A DNA stretch of 64,000 nucleotides from an uncultured Ruminococcus sp. (GCA_902760955.1 CACWIG010000003.1:17570-81569); one strand, 5' to 3'. Shown: positions 44,732 to 54,914, counted from the stretch's first letter. Program-made: numbers and translations. Notes: a model not told the origin generated them from the sequence alone.

Positions 44732-45130
44732 ATGAATAAAAACACAAAAATAACACTTAAAGCACTTTTGGATAAGAAAGAGCAGTTACTCAATGCAAAT
44801 AAAACTCGTAGAACCGCCGAATTGTATGTAAAATCTCTTGATGGCACAATTACGGTAGTCGCTCCAGATAGAGCTATCATTACCGATTCTGCTGAAATGG
44901 GCGGTAATGACGGCATCATGGGCGATATATATGTTGTTTATCAGTGTGTTACAGAGCCTGCATTAAAGAGTAAGGAGCTGCAAGATGCATTTGAATGCGT
45001 TGAACCTATGGAAATTGTTGAAAAGATATTTTTGCCGGGTGAAATAAGTGCAATAGCAAAAGAACTTTTGGAGCTTGCAGGATATGATCAAGATGGAGTC
45101 AAAAAGGTTACTGATGACGTAAAAAACTGA
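44732..45130 (+). CDS. Tail assembly chaperone, XkdN-like (0 frame product)
   Basis: This 132-aa protein corresponds to the XkdN/gpG-type chaperone upstream of the tape measure. Its last codons are GTA AAA AAC TGA, so the stop directly follows an A AAA AAC slippery heptamer (45121-45127). A fraction of ribosomes should shift back one base into the next frame. Confidence 0.85.
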   Translation: MNKNTKITLKALLDKKEQLLNANKTRRTAELYVKSLDGTITVVAPDRAIITDSAEMGGNDGIMGDIYVVYQCVTEPALKSKELQDAFECVEPMEIVEKIFLPGEISAIAKELLELAGYDQDGVKKVTDDVKN

Positions 45131-45303
45131 TAAAAGCAGATAAGGAATTGTATATGCTACATCATTATCTGCAACGTGGTTTTTCTGATGAGTTTTTACT
45201 CAATCTATCTCCTGTGCAAAAAGTATTTTATATGTCAAGTATGGAGCTTTACTACGAAGAAGAAGCAGCGAAATACAAGGCATTAACAGGAGGTGAAAGC
45301 TAA
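45127..45303 (+). CDS. -1 frameshift extension of the tail chaperone (gpGT-like)
   Basis: In the -1 frame, reading continues LIKADKELYMLHHYLQRGFS... for 58 codons to a TAA at 45301-45303, where the tape-measure ATG overlaps. The frame has a possible internal ATG at 45154 but no good ribosome site. A fused product of about 190 aa is expected, like lambda gpGT. Confidence 0.8.
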   Translation: MIKADKELYMLHHYLQRGFSDEFLLNLSPVQKVFYMSSMELYYEEEAAKYKALTGGES

Positions 45304-47543
45304 TGGCAAAAAAGAATATTGGGGCAACTTTATCCCTTAAAGACGGTGGGTTTAAGTCCGGCATAAAAAGTGCCGTATCGCAGCTTGGAACGTTCAAAAA
45401 AAATACCGAAAGTGCTACATCGAGTCTCAAAAAGATGAACTCTCAAAACGGCACAGTCGGTCAAAGTCTCGGAAACCTTGCAAAAAAAGTTGTTGGCGTA
45501 GTGGCCGCTTATGCAGGATTTAGGCAAATCGTCAGTTTCACAAAAGATTGCGTTGCAGCTGCCAATGTACAAGCTGCCGCCGAAAAACGTCTTGAAACAA
45601 CAATGTCAAATGTAAAAGGAACGACTTTGGAGAGTATAAGTGCCATTAAGCAATATGCAGCAGAGCTTCAAGGCGTAACAACTATCGGCGATGAAGCTAC
45701 CATTCAAGGTGCTTCACAGCTTGCAACATTTCAGTTGCAGTCAGACACAATAAAAAAACTACTCCCGTCTTTACAAGATTTAGCCGTTGCACAGTATGGA
45801 ACAGCGGTAAGCGGAGACCAAATGCAGCAAATGGCTAACCTTGTCGGAAAGGTTATGACCGGCAATGTATCGTCTTTGTCAAGGTACGGCGTTATTATGG
45901 ACGATACGCAGAAAAAAATCTTGCAAACCGGAACGGAGAGCGAGAGAGCAGCAATGCTTATAAACGTCCTCGGTCAAAATTTTGGTGGACTTGCTCAATC
46001 AATGGCAAATACGCCGGAGGGACGTGTTCAGCAGCTCAAAAATGCTTGGGGCGATATGCAGGAAGTTATCGGTGCAAAGTTGTACCCGGTAATAACAAAT
46101 GTATTGACCTATATGACAGCTAAACTGCCGTCAATTCAGAGTGCTTTTGAGGGCGTAGTAAACAGAGTATCACCACTTTTAGAGACGGCTGTAAATGGTA
46201 TTAAGACCGCATTTGACGGCGCAAGTCAAGCGGTATCTTGGTTAAGGGATAATTGGGACGCTCTTTCTCCTGTGATATATGGAGTGGTGGGAGCAATTAC
46301 CGCTTATAACGTTATTACGGGAATTAAAAACGGTTTGACAGCTATATCTGTTGCTACAACAGGACTTGAAGCAGGAGCTTTTTCGGGCTTGACGATTGCA
46401 CAGTTGGCTTCGGTTGCAGCGACAGGAGCTTTAACAGCAGCACAAACAGCACTAAATGCAGTATTCATAGCTTCCCCTATTGGTTGGATAGTCCTTGCAA
46501 TAGGTGCTGTAGTTGCAGCGATTGTGGTTTTATACAAAAAATGTGACACGTTCCGAAACTTTGTAAATCAACTTTTCGGAAAAATTGTAAGCGGCGCAAA
46601 AACTGCATTCGCCGGGCTAAAAAACGTATGGAACGGTATCGTTGCTTCTTTGAAACCAGCCGTCTCGGCAATTTCAAATGCTTTCCAGCAAGCTTGGGAA
46701 GTTATAAAAATTGTATGGAATTTCGTGCAGCCGTACTTTCAAATGATTTGGAATAACATCAAGGCTGTATTTTCAGTTGTTAAGGTTTACATAGGCGGTA
46801 TGTTTAAAACCGCTTGGGAAGTCGTAAAAGCCGTATGGAACGGCGTAACAGGATATTTCACAGCAATTTGGAACACGATTGCAGGAATATTCTCGGTTAT
46901 TAAAAATGTTCTGACAGGAAATTGGGGCGGTGCTTGGGAAGCTATAAAAGGCATTGTAAACACTTGGGCGCAGTATTTCGCAAGCATTTGGGAAAGCATT
47001 AAAAGTGTTTTTGCTGCCGTTGGCTCTTGGTTTGGTAGCACGTTCTCGGCAGCTTGGGAAGCTATAAAATCAATATTTTCAAATGTGACAGGCTTTTTCC
47101 AAAACATTTGGAACACTATCACGAGTATGTTCACAAATATCGGATTGTCTATTGCAAATGGCATATCCGGTGCATTCAAAAGCGTAATCAATGGAGTAAT
47201 ACGGTTTGCCGGAAATCTTATTAACGGATTTATCAAGTCCATAAATTTGGCTATTGATGTTATTAACAAGATACCAGGCGTAAGCATAACAAAGCTCGCA
47301 ACCGTCAATTTGCCTATGTTGTGGAAAGGCGGTACTATTGAAAAACCCGGTAATGTAATTGTTGGAGAACGAGGACCCGAAATGCTGTCTTTGCCGAAAG
47401 GTGCGAGAGTTACTCCGCTTGACAAGGCAGGAACAACAAATCACAACGAATTTAATATTACGATACACGCAGAGAATAAGTCGGTAGGGCAAATTGTAGA
47501 TGAGCTTGTTCCACAGCTTAAGCTCGCGCTATCAAATTTATAA
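45303..47543 (+). CDS. Tail tape measure protein
   Basis: This 746-aa protein has an N-terminal domain with Ser/Ala-rich helices, hydrophobic segments at about residues 320-345 and 380-415, and repeated W-containing units (AWEVIKIVWNF, AWEVVKAVWNG, AWEAIKGIVNTW, AWEAIKSIFSN). The C-terminus PGNVIVGERGPEMLSLPKGARV is common in tape measures. It sets tail length. Confidence 0.93.
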   Translation: MAKKNIGATLSLKDGGFKSGIKSAVSQLGTFKKNTESATSSLKKMNSQNGTVGQSLGNLAKKVVGVVAAYAGFRQIVSFTKDCVAAANVQAAAEKRLETTMSNVKGTTLESISAIKQYAAELQGVTTIGDEATIQGASQLATFQLQSDTIKKLLPSLQDLAVAQYGTAVSGDQMQQMANLVGKVMTGNVSSLSRYGVIMDDTQKKILQTGTESERAAMLINVLGQNFGGLAQSMANTPEGRVQQLKNAWGDMQEVIGAKLYPVITNVLTYMTAKLPSIQSAFEGVVNRVSPLLETAVNGIKTAFDGASQAVSWLRDNWDALSPVIYGVVGAITAYNVITGIKNGLTAISVATTGLEAGAFSGLTIAQLASVAATGALTAAQTALNAVFIASPIGWIVLAIGAVVAAIVVLYKKCDTFRNFVNQLFGKIVSGAKTAFAGLKNVWNGIVASLKPAVSAISNAFQQAWEVIKIVWNFVQPYFQMIWNNIKAVFSVVKVYIGGMFKTAWEVVKAVWNGVTGYFTAIWNTIAGIFSVIKNVLTGNWGGAWEAIKGIVNTWAQYFASIWESIKSVFAAVGSWFGSTFSAAWEAIKSIFSNVTGFFQNIWNTITSMFTNIGLSIANGISGAFKSVINGVIRFAGNLINGFIKSINLAIDVINKIPGVSITKLATVNLPMLWKGGTIEKPGNVIVGERGPEMLSLPKGARVTPLDKAGTTNHNEFNITIHAENKSVGQIVDELVPQLKLALSNL

Positions 47544-47556
47544 GGAGGGATAGAGA

Positions 47557-47970
47557 ATGATAAATGATAGTCGGCTTAATATTTATTTGTCGGTCAACAA
47601 TCGAGAGCAGATTTTGAAAATTCCTGTCCCTCCGCCTGAATTTTCAGTCTCAAAGCCACACTCAAATGGCGTATTCGAGACTGTATCAGCCGGACAACTT
47701 AATCTTATCGGGACTGAGCAACTCAAAGCAATATCATGGAGTAGCTTTTTCCCGGTAAGAGATTATCCGTTTTTAAGGGACAGAAACGACAAGGCTTGGG
47801 GGTATCTATATACCATTGACGTATGGTACGAACAAAAATTACCGATGAGACTTATAATAACAGGTACTCCAATAAATATGGCGTGTACAATTGATGATTT
47901 TCAGTACAAAATTAAACAAGACGGTGATATGTGGTATAGTATTTCATTATCTGAAATTAAGCTGATTTAG
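47557..47970 (+). CDS. Baseplate/tail-tip protein, XkdP-like
   Basis: This 137-aa protein starts with the PPPEF(S)V segment seen in XkdP N-termini, followed by AISWSSFFPVRDYPFL. No LysM domain, unlike longer XkdP proteins. Lies between tape measure and hub. Confidence 0.75.
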   Translation: MINDSRLNIYLSVNNREQILKIPVPPPEFSVSKPHSNGVFETVSAGQLNLIGTEQLKAISWSSFFPVRDYPFLRDRNDKAWGYLYTIDVWYEQKLPMRLIITGTPINMACTIDDFQYKIKQDGDMWYSISLSEIKLI

Positions 47971-47983
47971 GAGGCGGTACTGT

Positions 47984-50023
47984 ATGAATATAATCGAACC
48001 TAAATGGAGCTGGACAAGCGGTCTTTCCACGAGAGCTTCTACAAAATACATTGTTTTGCACCACGCTGAAGCATCAAATTGTTCTGTGTATGATATTGAC
48101 TCTTGGCATAAAGCAAATGGTTGGAGCGGTATAGGGTATCACTTTTTCGTAAGAAAAAACGGGGAAGTTTATCGTGGCAGGCCGCTCAACTCTCTCGGTG
48201 CACACGTCACAGGAATGAATAACTGTTCTCTTGGTATATGTGCCGAAGGATCGTATATGAAAGAAACTATGCCACGGACTCAGAAAAAGGCAATCGCTGA
48301 ACTTATCGAATACCTTAAATCAAATTATTATCCTGAAGCAGAAATAGTCGGACACCGAGAAATCGGAAGTTCTGATTGTCCGGGGACAAATTTCCCACTT
48401 GATGAATTAAAGAATTACAAGTCCCTGATCGACGGAACATCAAACAACACTGCTATAATAGACAGTAAAACCGAAAATAATGAAGTGAAAACACTTGTCG
48501 GAAGCGAAACCGGTGGAATTATAGTTAAAGATAGCTTCAAAAACGTTAACGGAGAATATCATCACGCATTACTTGTTGATGGGGTGGATATTACGAATTA
48601 TGCGGGCGGCTTGACGTGGAGCAATTCTACCGATGAGCTATCAACATCAATGTCATTTGAAGTAGCAAAAACAGATATGAAGTATATGCATTTAACAACT
48701 CCGAGCGTCGGTAGCATTGTGAGCCTTTTTACGAATACAGAAATTTTTCGTGGCATAATTGTGAGCGTTGATGATGGTGGAACGTTCTCAAATAAGTATA
48801 ACGCCTTTGATTTTGGGTGGTATCTCAATAAATCAAAAGAAACGTATCAGTTTAATAATATTTCCGCAAATGACGCTATAACAAAGATTTGTAACGATTT
48901 CAGTATAGATGTTTTCGCTCTACCGGAGCTGAATAAAAACATTACACAGATATATATTGACAAGACCATATCAGAAATTATTGATGATATTTTGGAGCAA
49001 TGCGATAAGGTATATACCTATGACGTTATTCCGGCAGGCTTGCGAATATATGAGCTTGGTTCATTATACGCATATCCCGAATTTCGCATAACTCCGAATA
49101 CTCGACTATTGTTTTCCCCCTCATTGCTTGGCAATCAAACGCACAGCATAAGTATTGAGGATATGAAAAACAGCGTCAAGGTTGTTTCCGAAAAGGATAA
49201 CGTATATACAGTTGAAAAGGTGCTTCGAGATGATAACAGTGTTTATGAATATGGACTATTACAGGAAGTAATAACAATAGACCCTGAGAAGGAGAGCATC
49301 GATATAGTTGCAAAAAATAATTTTGAAAGCCTAAATAAGCCTGCTGAAACATATTCCATAGAAATTATCGAGCAGGTCGAGAGCTATACTATGGCAGGAT
49401 ATCGAATAACAGTCGGAGATAAAAACTATGTAATTCAGAGTACGGAACACTCAATCAAAGACGGAATTCATTATGTCAAGTTAGGCTTGAAACGATACGG
49501 ATCTGATTTGCTGACGAAGCAGGAAAGCTCTGCATTACCTCAAAGTAGCACAGCTCCAGATGAGGACAAGACGGATGATAACACAAACACTTGGATAACA
49601 AAGTGGAATGCAACTTGTTATGGTTGGGTTGGCGATGACAATGGAGTATGCGGTTGGAATTCAGTTCGTTTCAGAGCACAGAATTCAAACACAATGCTCA
49701 TCACAGGCTGCCACGTTGCCATTCCTACATACTGTGTACGGCAGGCAAGCTGTTACAATGAAGCATGGGCAATGGAAGACTTCCCGGAGCTTGCCGGAGG
49801 GTACGGGACGGTGCTTGAACTCCGAAGCCCCGAAACAGGAAAAACGTGCAGAGCTGTCGCTGCCGATTGCGGTAATTTCGGACCGCATAACAAATACAAT
49901 CATAACACGGCTCTTGATTTACCGCCGAATACGCTTAACTCTCTCGGATTGAGCAAGTCTACTCATCCTATAGAGTACAGAGTTGTCGGCAAAATCAGCA
50001 GTTGGGATGGTAGTCCCGTATAG
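47984..50023 (+). CDS. Amidase-XkdQ hub-barrel fusion
   Basis: This 679-aa protein has three parts. Residues 1-145 are a zinc N-acetylmuramoyl-L-alanine amidase (His26 in VLHHAEAS, His124 in VGHREIG, Cys132 in SDCPG). Residues 165 to about 505 are the XkdQ/gp27-like baseplate hub. The C-terminal 130 or so residues resemble a 3D/RlpA-type double-psi barrel (AVAADCGNFGP, NTALDLPP). It probably digests peptidoglycan during infection from the tail tip. Confidence 0.8.
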   Translation: MNIIEPKWSWTSGLSTRASTKYIVLHHAEASNCSVYDIDSWHKANGWSGIGYHFFVRKNGEVYRGRPLNSLGAHVTGMNNCSLGICAEGSYMKETMPRTQKKAIAELIEYLKSNYYPEAEIVGHREIGSSDCPGTNFPLDELKNYKSLIDGTSNNTAIIDSKTENNEVKTLVGSETGGIIVKDSFKNVNGEYHHALLVDGVDITNYAGGLTWSNSTDELSTSMSFEVAKTDMKYMHLTTPSVGSIVSLFTNTEIFRGIIVSVDDGGTFSNKYNAFDFGWYLNKSKETYQFNNISANDAITKICNDFSIDVFALPELNKNITQIYIDKTISEIIDDILEQCDKVYTYDVIPAGLRIYELGSLYAYPEFRITPNTRLLFSPSLLGNQTHSISIEDMKNSVKVVSEKDNVYTVEKVLRDDNSVYEYGLLQEVITIDPEKESIDIVAKNNFESLNKPAETYSIEIIEQVESYTMAGYRITVGDKNYVIQSTEHSIKDGIHYVKLGLKRYGSDLLTKQESSALPQSSTAPDEDKTDDNTNTWITKWNATCYGWVGDDNGVCGWNSVRFRAQNSNTMLITGCHVAIPTYCVRQASCYNEAWAMEDFPELAGGYGTVLELRSPETGKTCRAVAADCGNFGPHNKYNHNTALDLPPNTLNSLGLSKSTHPIEYRVVGKISSWDGSPV

Positions 50024-50034
50024 GAGGTATGTCT

Positions 50035-50301
50035 ATGAACGGAATATCAGAACTCGCAAAGCTCTTTCGTGAAAGAGATAATGCGACATCTTATTCTCCT
50101 ATGTTCGGAGAAATCATAGAGCTGCCCACTCTTAAAATCCGCATAGGTGAAAAAATAGTGATTGACAAGAGTTATGTAAAAGCCTGCTGCAATCTGTACG
50201 AACAGGACAGTAAAGGCGGATACATAAACAAAGGTAAAACTGTTGTGTTATTGCCATATTCAAGCAATCAGAAATTTATAGTTGTGGGGGTGGTGCAGTA
50301 A
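50035..50301 (+). CDS. DUF2577 baseplate protein, XkdR-like
   Basis: This 88-aa protein is placed as in PBSX (Q-R-S-T). The ATG at 50035 fits TAGGAGGT; ATG 50029 is too close. LKIRIGEKIVIDKSYVKAC is typical. Stop overlaps the next ATG. Confidence 0.82.
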   Translation: MNGISELAKLFRERDNATSYSPMFGEIIELPTLKIRIGEKIVIDKSYVKACCNLYEQDSKGGYINKGKTVVLLPYSSNQKFIVVGVVQ

Positions 50302-50759
50302 TGTTCCCGATAGGAAATGTAGCAGTAAATCTTATGACGGCTACAACAAAAGACACTATTCCGACAACTCACAAAAATAAAATATCATTTGTTTTCGACT
50401 TTAATAAAGGAGATTTTGAGGTCGAGGACGGCAGAGTCAAAGAGTGCAGCGGCACACAAGCTCTTGAAATATGGATATTAAAAGCTCTGCATACTCAAAA
50501 AAACAGATATAAGGTGTACGAGGACACCGAATATGGAGCTTTAATAGAGGACTTGACTGTCGGCACAAGATACACGATTGACTTTGTTGAGTCGGAGCTT
50601 CGCAGGGAAATTGAGGATGTTCTGATCCAAAACGAACAGATAACAGGCGTATCAACGTTTTCTTGTGAATATTCGGGCGGTGATAAGCTACTCGTGAAAT
50701 TTCAGGTAATAACCGTTGCAGACGGAGTTTTGGATGAGGAGGTGGTTTATAGTGGCTAA
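50301..50759 (+). CDS. DUF2634 baseplate protein, XkdS-like
   Basis: This 152-aa protein contains ALEIWILKALHTQKNRYKVY and DTEYGALIEDL, the gp25-like baseplate wedge signature. Overlaps the baseplate J start by eight bases. Confidence 0.85.
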   Translation: MFPIGNVAVNLMTATTKDTIPTTHKNKISFVFDFNKGDFEVEDGRVKECSGTQALEIWILKALHTQKNRYKVYEDTEYGALIEDLTVGTRYTIDFVESELRREIEDVLIQNEQITGVSTFSCEYSGGDKLLVKFQVITVADGVLDEEVVYSG

Positions 50760-51822
50760 CAGTAGAGATGACATAATGGTAAGGCTATTATCTGATATTG
50801 ATGATAAGTACGATAAAACAGTAGGCTCGTTCTTTTATGACACGCAAAAGCCTGTGGCAATAGAAGCAGAAGCTCTCTATAACAAAATTGAGGAAATTTC
50901 CTCAAAAGCTTTTGTAGCGACAGCAACAGGTGCAGACCTTGATGCAAAACTTGCAGAGGTAGGAAAAACAAGAATTGCGGCTACTTACTCAACCGGGAAT
51001 GTTACATTTACCGGAACGGCAGGCACTTCGGTATCAAGCGGAACTCAAGTAAAGTCAGACGTGCTTATTTTTACTGTTGAAAGCAGCGGAACAATTTCAA
51101 GTGACGGAACAGTAACACTCCCTGCAGTATGCAATGTGGCAGGAACAGTAGGAAACGTGCCTATCGGGGCGATAAATTCTCTTGTAGTATCTGTAAGCGG
51201 TATTTCATCTGTAACCAATTCAGAAGCGTTTACAGGCGGTTATGAAGAGGAAACTGACGCAGAAGCACGTGCAAGATACTTATCAAGTGCGAAAAAGCCT
51301 GCGACAAGCGGCAACAAATATCACTATGAGGAATGGGCAAGAGAAGCATCAACAGGTGTTGGAGATGTTAAATGTATTCCATTATGGGATAATGATACCT
51401 CTCATACGCCGGGAAATGTTGCAGGAAACGTAACTGTATTGATTTTGGATAAGGACTTGAAGCCTGCCGGAGCAGACCTTATAAACACCGTAAAGACTCA
51501 CATTGAAAACGAGCGTCCGATAGGTGCAAAGATTACAGTAGCTTCGGCGGTGGCATTGGCTATAAACGTCAACGTAAAACTCGTGTTGCAGAGCGGATAT
51601 ACAACGGCTGTTGCAAAAAATGCAATAACCACAGCCATTGAAAATTATCTCAAAAATATAGCTTTTGCACAAGACGAGGTGTCAGTCGCACATATCGGTA
51701 GTTGCATATTGTCTGTTGACGGGGTGCTTGACTATGAAAATCTTACCGTAAACAGCGGTACATCAAATATTGATATTGCCGACAATGAAGTGCCTGTTAT
51801 GGGGGTGCTTACAGTTGGATAG
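50752..51822 (+). CDS. Baseplate J-like protein, XkdT-like
   Basis: About 356 aa from the GTG at 50752 (GAGGAGG upstream). Contains TATGADLDAKLAEVGKTR, GNVPIGAINSL and GYEEETDAEARARYLSSAKK, the baseplate J hallmarks. Confidence 0.92.
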   Translation: MANSRDDIMVRLLSDIDDKYDKTVGSFFYDTQKPVAIEAEALYNKIEEISSKAFVATATGADLDAKLAEVGKTRIAATYSTGNVTFTGTAGTSVSSGTQVKSDVLIFTVESSGTISSDGTVTLPAVCNVAGTVGNVPIGAINSLVVSVSGISSVTNSEAFTGGYEEETDAEARARYLSSAKKPATSGNKYHYEEWAREASTGVGDVKCIPLWDNDTSHTPGNVAGNVTVLILDKDLKPAGADLINTVKTHIENERPIGAKITVASAVALAINVNVKLVLQSGYTTAVAKNAITTAIENYLKNIAFAQDEVSVAHIGSCILSVDGVLDYENLTVNSGTSNIDIADNEVPVMGVLTVG

Positions 51823-52480
51823 TCTCATTAAGCATTTACCGAAATACTACAACAGGTCGGCAGTTATTGCGGCCATATTACTTCCGCAGGAAAACGAGTT
51901 AAAGCGTATTCTTGCCGCCGTTGAGGACGCAGAAAAGCAGATGTTCATATCGGAAGCTACAACAGCACTCTCATTATATGAAGCAGACCTCGGTATAACT
52001 CCGAATTTATCAGAGGACTACGACACACGGCGAAATCGAATACTTGCAAAGCTACGAGGATTAGGAACTACAACTCTTTCCGTTTTGGAAAGGGTTGTCA
52101 AGACCTACATTGACGGTATTATCCGCATTGAGGAAAAACCGTCAGAGTACACAATAAATATTAAATTTGTTACTCGAAAAGGTGTGCCGGGCAATTTGAG
52201 TAACATTGAAAAGGAAATCAGCGAAATTATCCCGGCACATATCTACGTAAAATATGTTTTTACATATCGTTCTTGGAATGACGTTGCGGAGCTTATAGGA
52301 ACGTGGAACGATGTTGCTCAATACACGTGGGACGGGTTGGCTACAAAAGAGGTTTTGGAATGTCTTTATATCGACCCCGAAACTTCACGGGTATATTACC
52401 GGGCAACAAATGACGGAAATGCAATTCTAATTTATAAGTCTGGCAAGCCCTATGCAAGACCTTATGTAGAAACGGAATAG
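51815..52480 (+). CDS. YmfQ/XkdU-like baseplate protein (DUF2313)
   Basis: The TTG at 51815 has GGGGGTG upstream and overlaps baseplate J by eight bases. The 221-aa protein opens DSLIKHLPKYYNRS and has YDTRRNRILAKLRGLGTTTL, as in the YmfQ family. Confidence 0.85.
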   Translation: MDSLIKHLPKYYNRSAVIAAILLPQENELKRILAAVEDAEKQMFISEATTALSLYEADLGITPNLSEDYDTRRNRILAKLRGLGTTTLSVLERVVKTYIDGIIRIEEKPSEYTINIKFVTRKGVPGNLSNIEKEISEIIPAHIYVKYVFTYRSWNDVAELIGTWNDVAQYTWDGLATKEVLECLYIDPETSRVYYRATNDGNAILIYKSGKPYARPYVETE

Positions 52481-52493
52481 GAGATGATTATTT

Positions 52494-54347
52494 ATGGCAG
52501 TAAATGAAAATGACATCGGCTTGGTGAGCTATGAAGAATTTGACTCTCATCAAAAAAACTCAGACACAAGTATTCAGCACGTTACAGCAGACGAAAAGTC
52601 CGCTTGGAACGCAAAAGCCGATGACACATCGCTTTCGGCACACAAAGGAGCTTCGGTATTAGACCACCCGGACGAGTCAGTAACCACAGCAAAGCTCGCT
52701 GATGAGGGAGTTACAACTCCGAAAATCGCCGACGGAGCTGTTACAAAGACCAAAATCGCCGACGGAGCTGTTACAAAGACCAAAATCGCCGACGGAGCTG
52801 TTACAAAAACAAAAGTTGCTGACGGGGCTATTTCAGAGGGCAAGTTTGACTCTGAATTATTTGCGGCTTTCACAGGCAAAGAGAACATCGAAAACAAAGG
52901 TCAGCCGAATGGATATGCTCCTTTGGACGCAAACGGAAAGCTTCCTGACAGTTATTTATATGGTGTTACCGTGAAACAGTATGGAGTACGTTGGAATGGC
53001 ACATCATCTACGGTATGCGAGAGACTCGGAGACGCTGTCGGTCTTACCGCAAAAGCTCATAAAGGCTCTACGGAGAGTGTAGATAATGATTTTGATAATA
53101 TCTATCCTTGGAGTGATATTAAGACGTGCAATATTGACGTTGACGGAAACGTCCTTGCATATCTCGGGGAGCCGTCCTTTGCAAGAGACGGCACAAACGG
53201 AGATGTTATGGTCGAAATTCCGAAATTTTATTACAAGAGAGTCAAGACAGGCATTGTCGAGGAAATATGGATATGCGGAACAAAGCTACCCGGATATGAG
53301 TTGCACCCTCTTTTTATTGACAATGGAAAAGAAGTCAGCAAAGTTTTTCATTCGGTATATAATGCAAGCTCATACACCGATGAAGCAGACAGCAAAGTCA
53401 AATTGCAGAGTATAACAGGCGTTCAGCCGAGAACAAGAACGACAAGAGCGAATTTCCGTACATATGCTCGAAATAAAGGTGATATATGGGGCATTGAGGA
53501 TATTTCCTGTGTAAATGCGTTGCAGTTGCTTTACTTGGTAGAGTATGCAAACACACATTCACAGTCAGTTCTTGGCGGCGGTGCTGATAGTCTATCTTAC
53601 ACAGCAAATCACAAGGCACTTGAAGAAACAACAAACGGCAATACTATCACAATAGCGTCAACATACAAGAACGTTTATAAGCTCGGGCAGCGTATCGAAA
53701 TAGGCACATCTCAGGGTGCGAACAATATAACCACAACGCCGAGAACTGTAACGGCTATCACGACAGACGATGAGACCGGACAAACGACAATCACTTTTGA
53801 TGGAGACCCGATTACTATTGCGGTCGGAAATATGATTTGGAATGTTGCACCGCTTAACGGCTCTTGCGATGACTTGAATGGTAAAAGCGGCTGGCTTGCT
53901 GGAGAAAACAACTACTCAGACCATTATGCCGATGTAAATTATCGTGGCATTGAGGGGTTTCACGCAAAGTTATTCCGTTTCATTGACGGTGTAAATATCA
54001 AGGACAGAGTAGTATATTATGCAAACAGTATGGCTGACTACGCAGACGGTGTTTATGACGGCAAATATAGAGCGGTCGGATATTCAAATGCAGAAGCAAA
54101 CGGCTATGTGTCCGCTTTCGGATATGATGAAAAAGCCCCGTGGGTAATGTTCCCGTCAGCAGCAGTCGGAGGGTCATCAACCTTTGTTCCCGATTACTAT
54201 TATCAGAACACAGGCGAACGCCTGCTCTTGCTCGGCGGTACTTGGAGCTTTGGTGCTGGCGCCGGGGCGTTCTGCTTCAGCTGCGGCAACGCTTTCTCGC
54301 ACTCGAACTTGGACTACGGGGCGCACCTTCTTGTCAAAAAGCCGTGA
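52494..54347 (+). CDS. Tail fibre with C-type-lectin-like variable-looking C-terminus
   Basis: This 617-aa fibre has an N-terminal attachment part, then four decapeptide repeats ([10 protein letters not shown], about residues 77-116), a central domain and a C-terminal fold. The end ([20 protein letters not shown]...[10 protein letters not shown]) resembles the ligand-binding C-type-lectin fold diversified by DGRs. Codons there turn sharply GC-ending (see 54240-54344). No reverse transcriptase is encoded in the window. Confidence 0.8.
   Translation: MAVNENDIGLVSYEEFDSHQKNSDTSIQHVTADEKSAWNAKADDTSLSAHKGASVLDHPDESVTTAKLADEGVTTPKIADGAVTKTKIADGAVTKTKIADGAVTKTKVADGAISEGKFDSELFAAFTGKENIENKGQPNGYAPLDANGKLPDSYLYGVTVKQYGVRWNGTSSTVCERLGDAVGLTAKAHKGSTESVDNDFDNIYPWSDIKTCNIDVDGNVLAYLGEPSFARDGTNGDVMVEIPKFYYKRVKTGIVEEIWICGTKLPGYELHPLFIDNGKEVSKVFHSVYNASSYTDEADSKVKLQSITGVQPRTRTTRANFRTYARNKGDIWGIEDISCVNALQLLYLVEYANTHSQSVLGGGADSLSYTANHKALEETTNGNTITIASTYKNVYKLGQRIEIGTSQGANNITTTPRTVTAITTDDETGQTTITFDGDPITIAVGNMIWNVAPLNGSCDDLNGKSGWLAGENNYSDHYADVNYRGIEGFHAKLFRFIDGVNIKDRVVYYANSMADYADGVYDGKYRAVGYSNAEANGYVSAFGYDEKAPWVMFPSAAVGGSSTFVPDYYYQNTGERLLLLGGTWSFGAGAGAFCFSCGNAFSHSNLDYGAHLLVKKP
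52722..52841 (+). repeat. 30-bp tandem repeat in the fibre gene
   Basis: Units start at 52722, 52752, 52782 and a diverged one at 52812 (AAAATCGCCGACGGAGCTGT...). They encode [10 protein letters not shown] and may vary in number. Confidence 0.9.
54240..54344 (+). other. GC-skewed C-terminal segment, VR-like
   Basis: From TTC TGC TTC AGC TGC GGC AAC to the last codons almost every codon ends in C or G, against the AT-rich rest. Many are NNC, as expected when AAC codons of a template are randomised at A. No template repeat was found nearby. Confidence 0.5.
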
Positions 54348-54403
54348 TAAGAAACACATTCAACCACATGTAAATATTAAAAATTTAAAGGAGGCTGTAA
54401 GCA

Positions 54404-54781
54404 ATGCGAGCAGAATCAACCGTAAAACCACCTATGTCCCTCAAGTTCATAATTGAGGAAACAGGCAACGGCAAATGTAATGTTCATCTTTACGAGAATA
54501 TCGAGGAATACACGAACGAGGGCGGAGACATCATATACACCTACGATGTGTATGTTTTGGAAGGCATCCCGTACCACGAAAACCTCAAAAACAACATCAA
54601 AGCGAAAAGGGGCAGATGGCTCGAAATCGCAAAAGCCAAAGAGGGAGAAGAACCCGAGTACACAGAGGTTCAACTTCTTCAACAGGAAATCACAGACCAA
54701 ATGCTCGAGAACATCGAACAGGGTCAGCATATCACAGAACTCGAACTTTTAATTTTGATGGGAGGAACTGAAAATGTTTAA
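54404..54781 (+). CDS. Phage tail-region hypothetical protein
   Basis: This 125-aa protein contains GGDIIYTYDVYVLEGIPYHENL and ends with a helical QQEITDQMLENIEQGQHITE, the usual form of a protein between fibre and XkdX. GGAGG precedes. Overlaps xkdX by eight bases. Confidence 0.75.
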   Translation: MRAESTVKPPMSLKFIIEETGNGKCNVHLYENIEEYTNEGGDIIYTYDVYVLEGIPYHENLKNNIKAKRGRWLEIAKAKEGEEPEYTEVQLLQQEITDQMLENIEQGQHITELELLILMGGTENV

Positions 54782-54914
54782 AACAATCAAAGCAAGATAT
54801 AACAAAGGCTACATCAGACTCGACCAGCTTAAAAGATACTGCGAGCTTGGGGTAATTACTCCTGCACAGTTCAAAGATATATGTGGCAAGGAATACGTTG
54901 CAGACGAGGGCTGA
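54774..54914 (+). CDS. xkdX: XkdX-family protein
   Basis: This 46-aa protein matches the XkdX pattern (IKARYNKGYIRLDQLKRYCE, LGVITPAQFKDICG). GGAGG precedes the ATG. Role unknown, found after tail fibres in PBSX-like phages. Confidence 0.9.
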   Translation: MFKTIKARYNKGYIRLDQLKRYCELGVITPAQFKDICGKEYVADEG

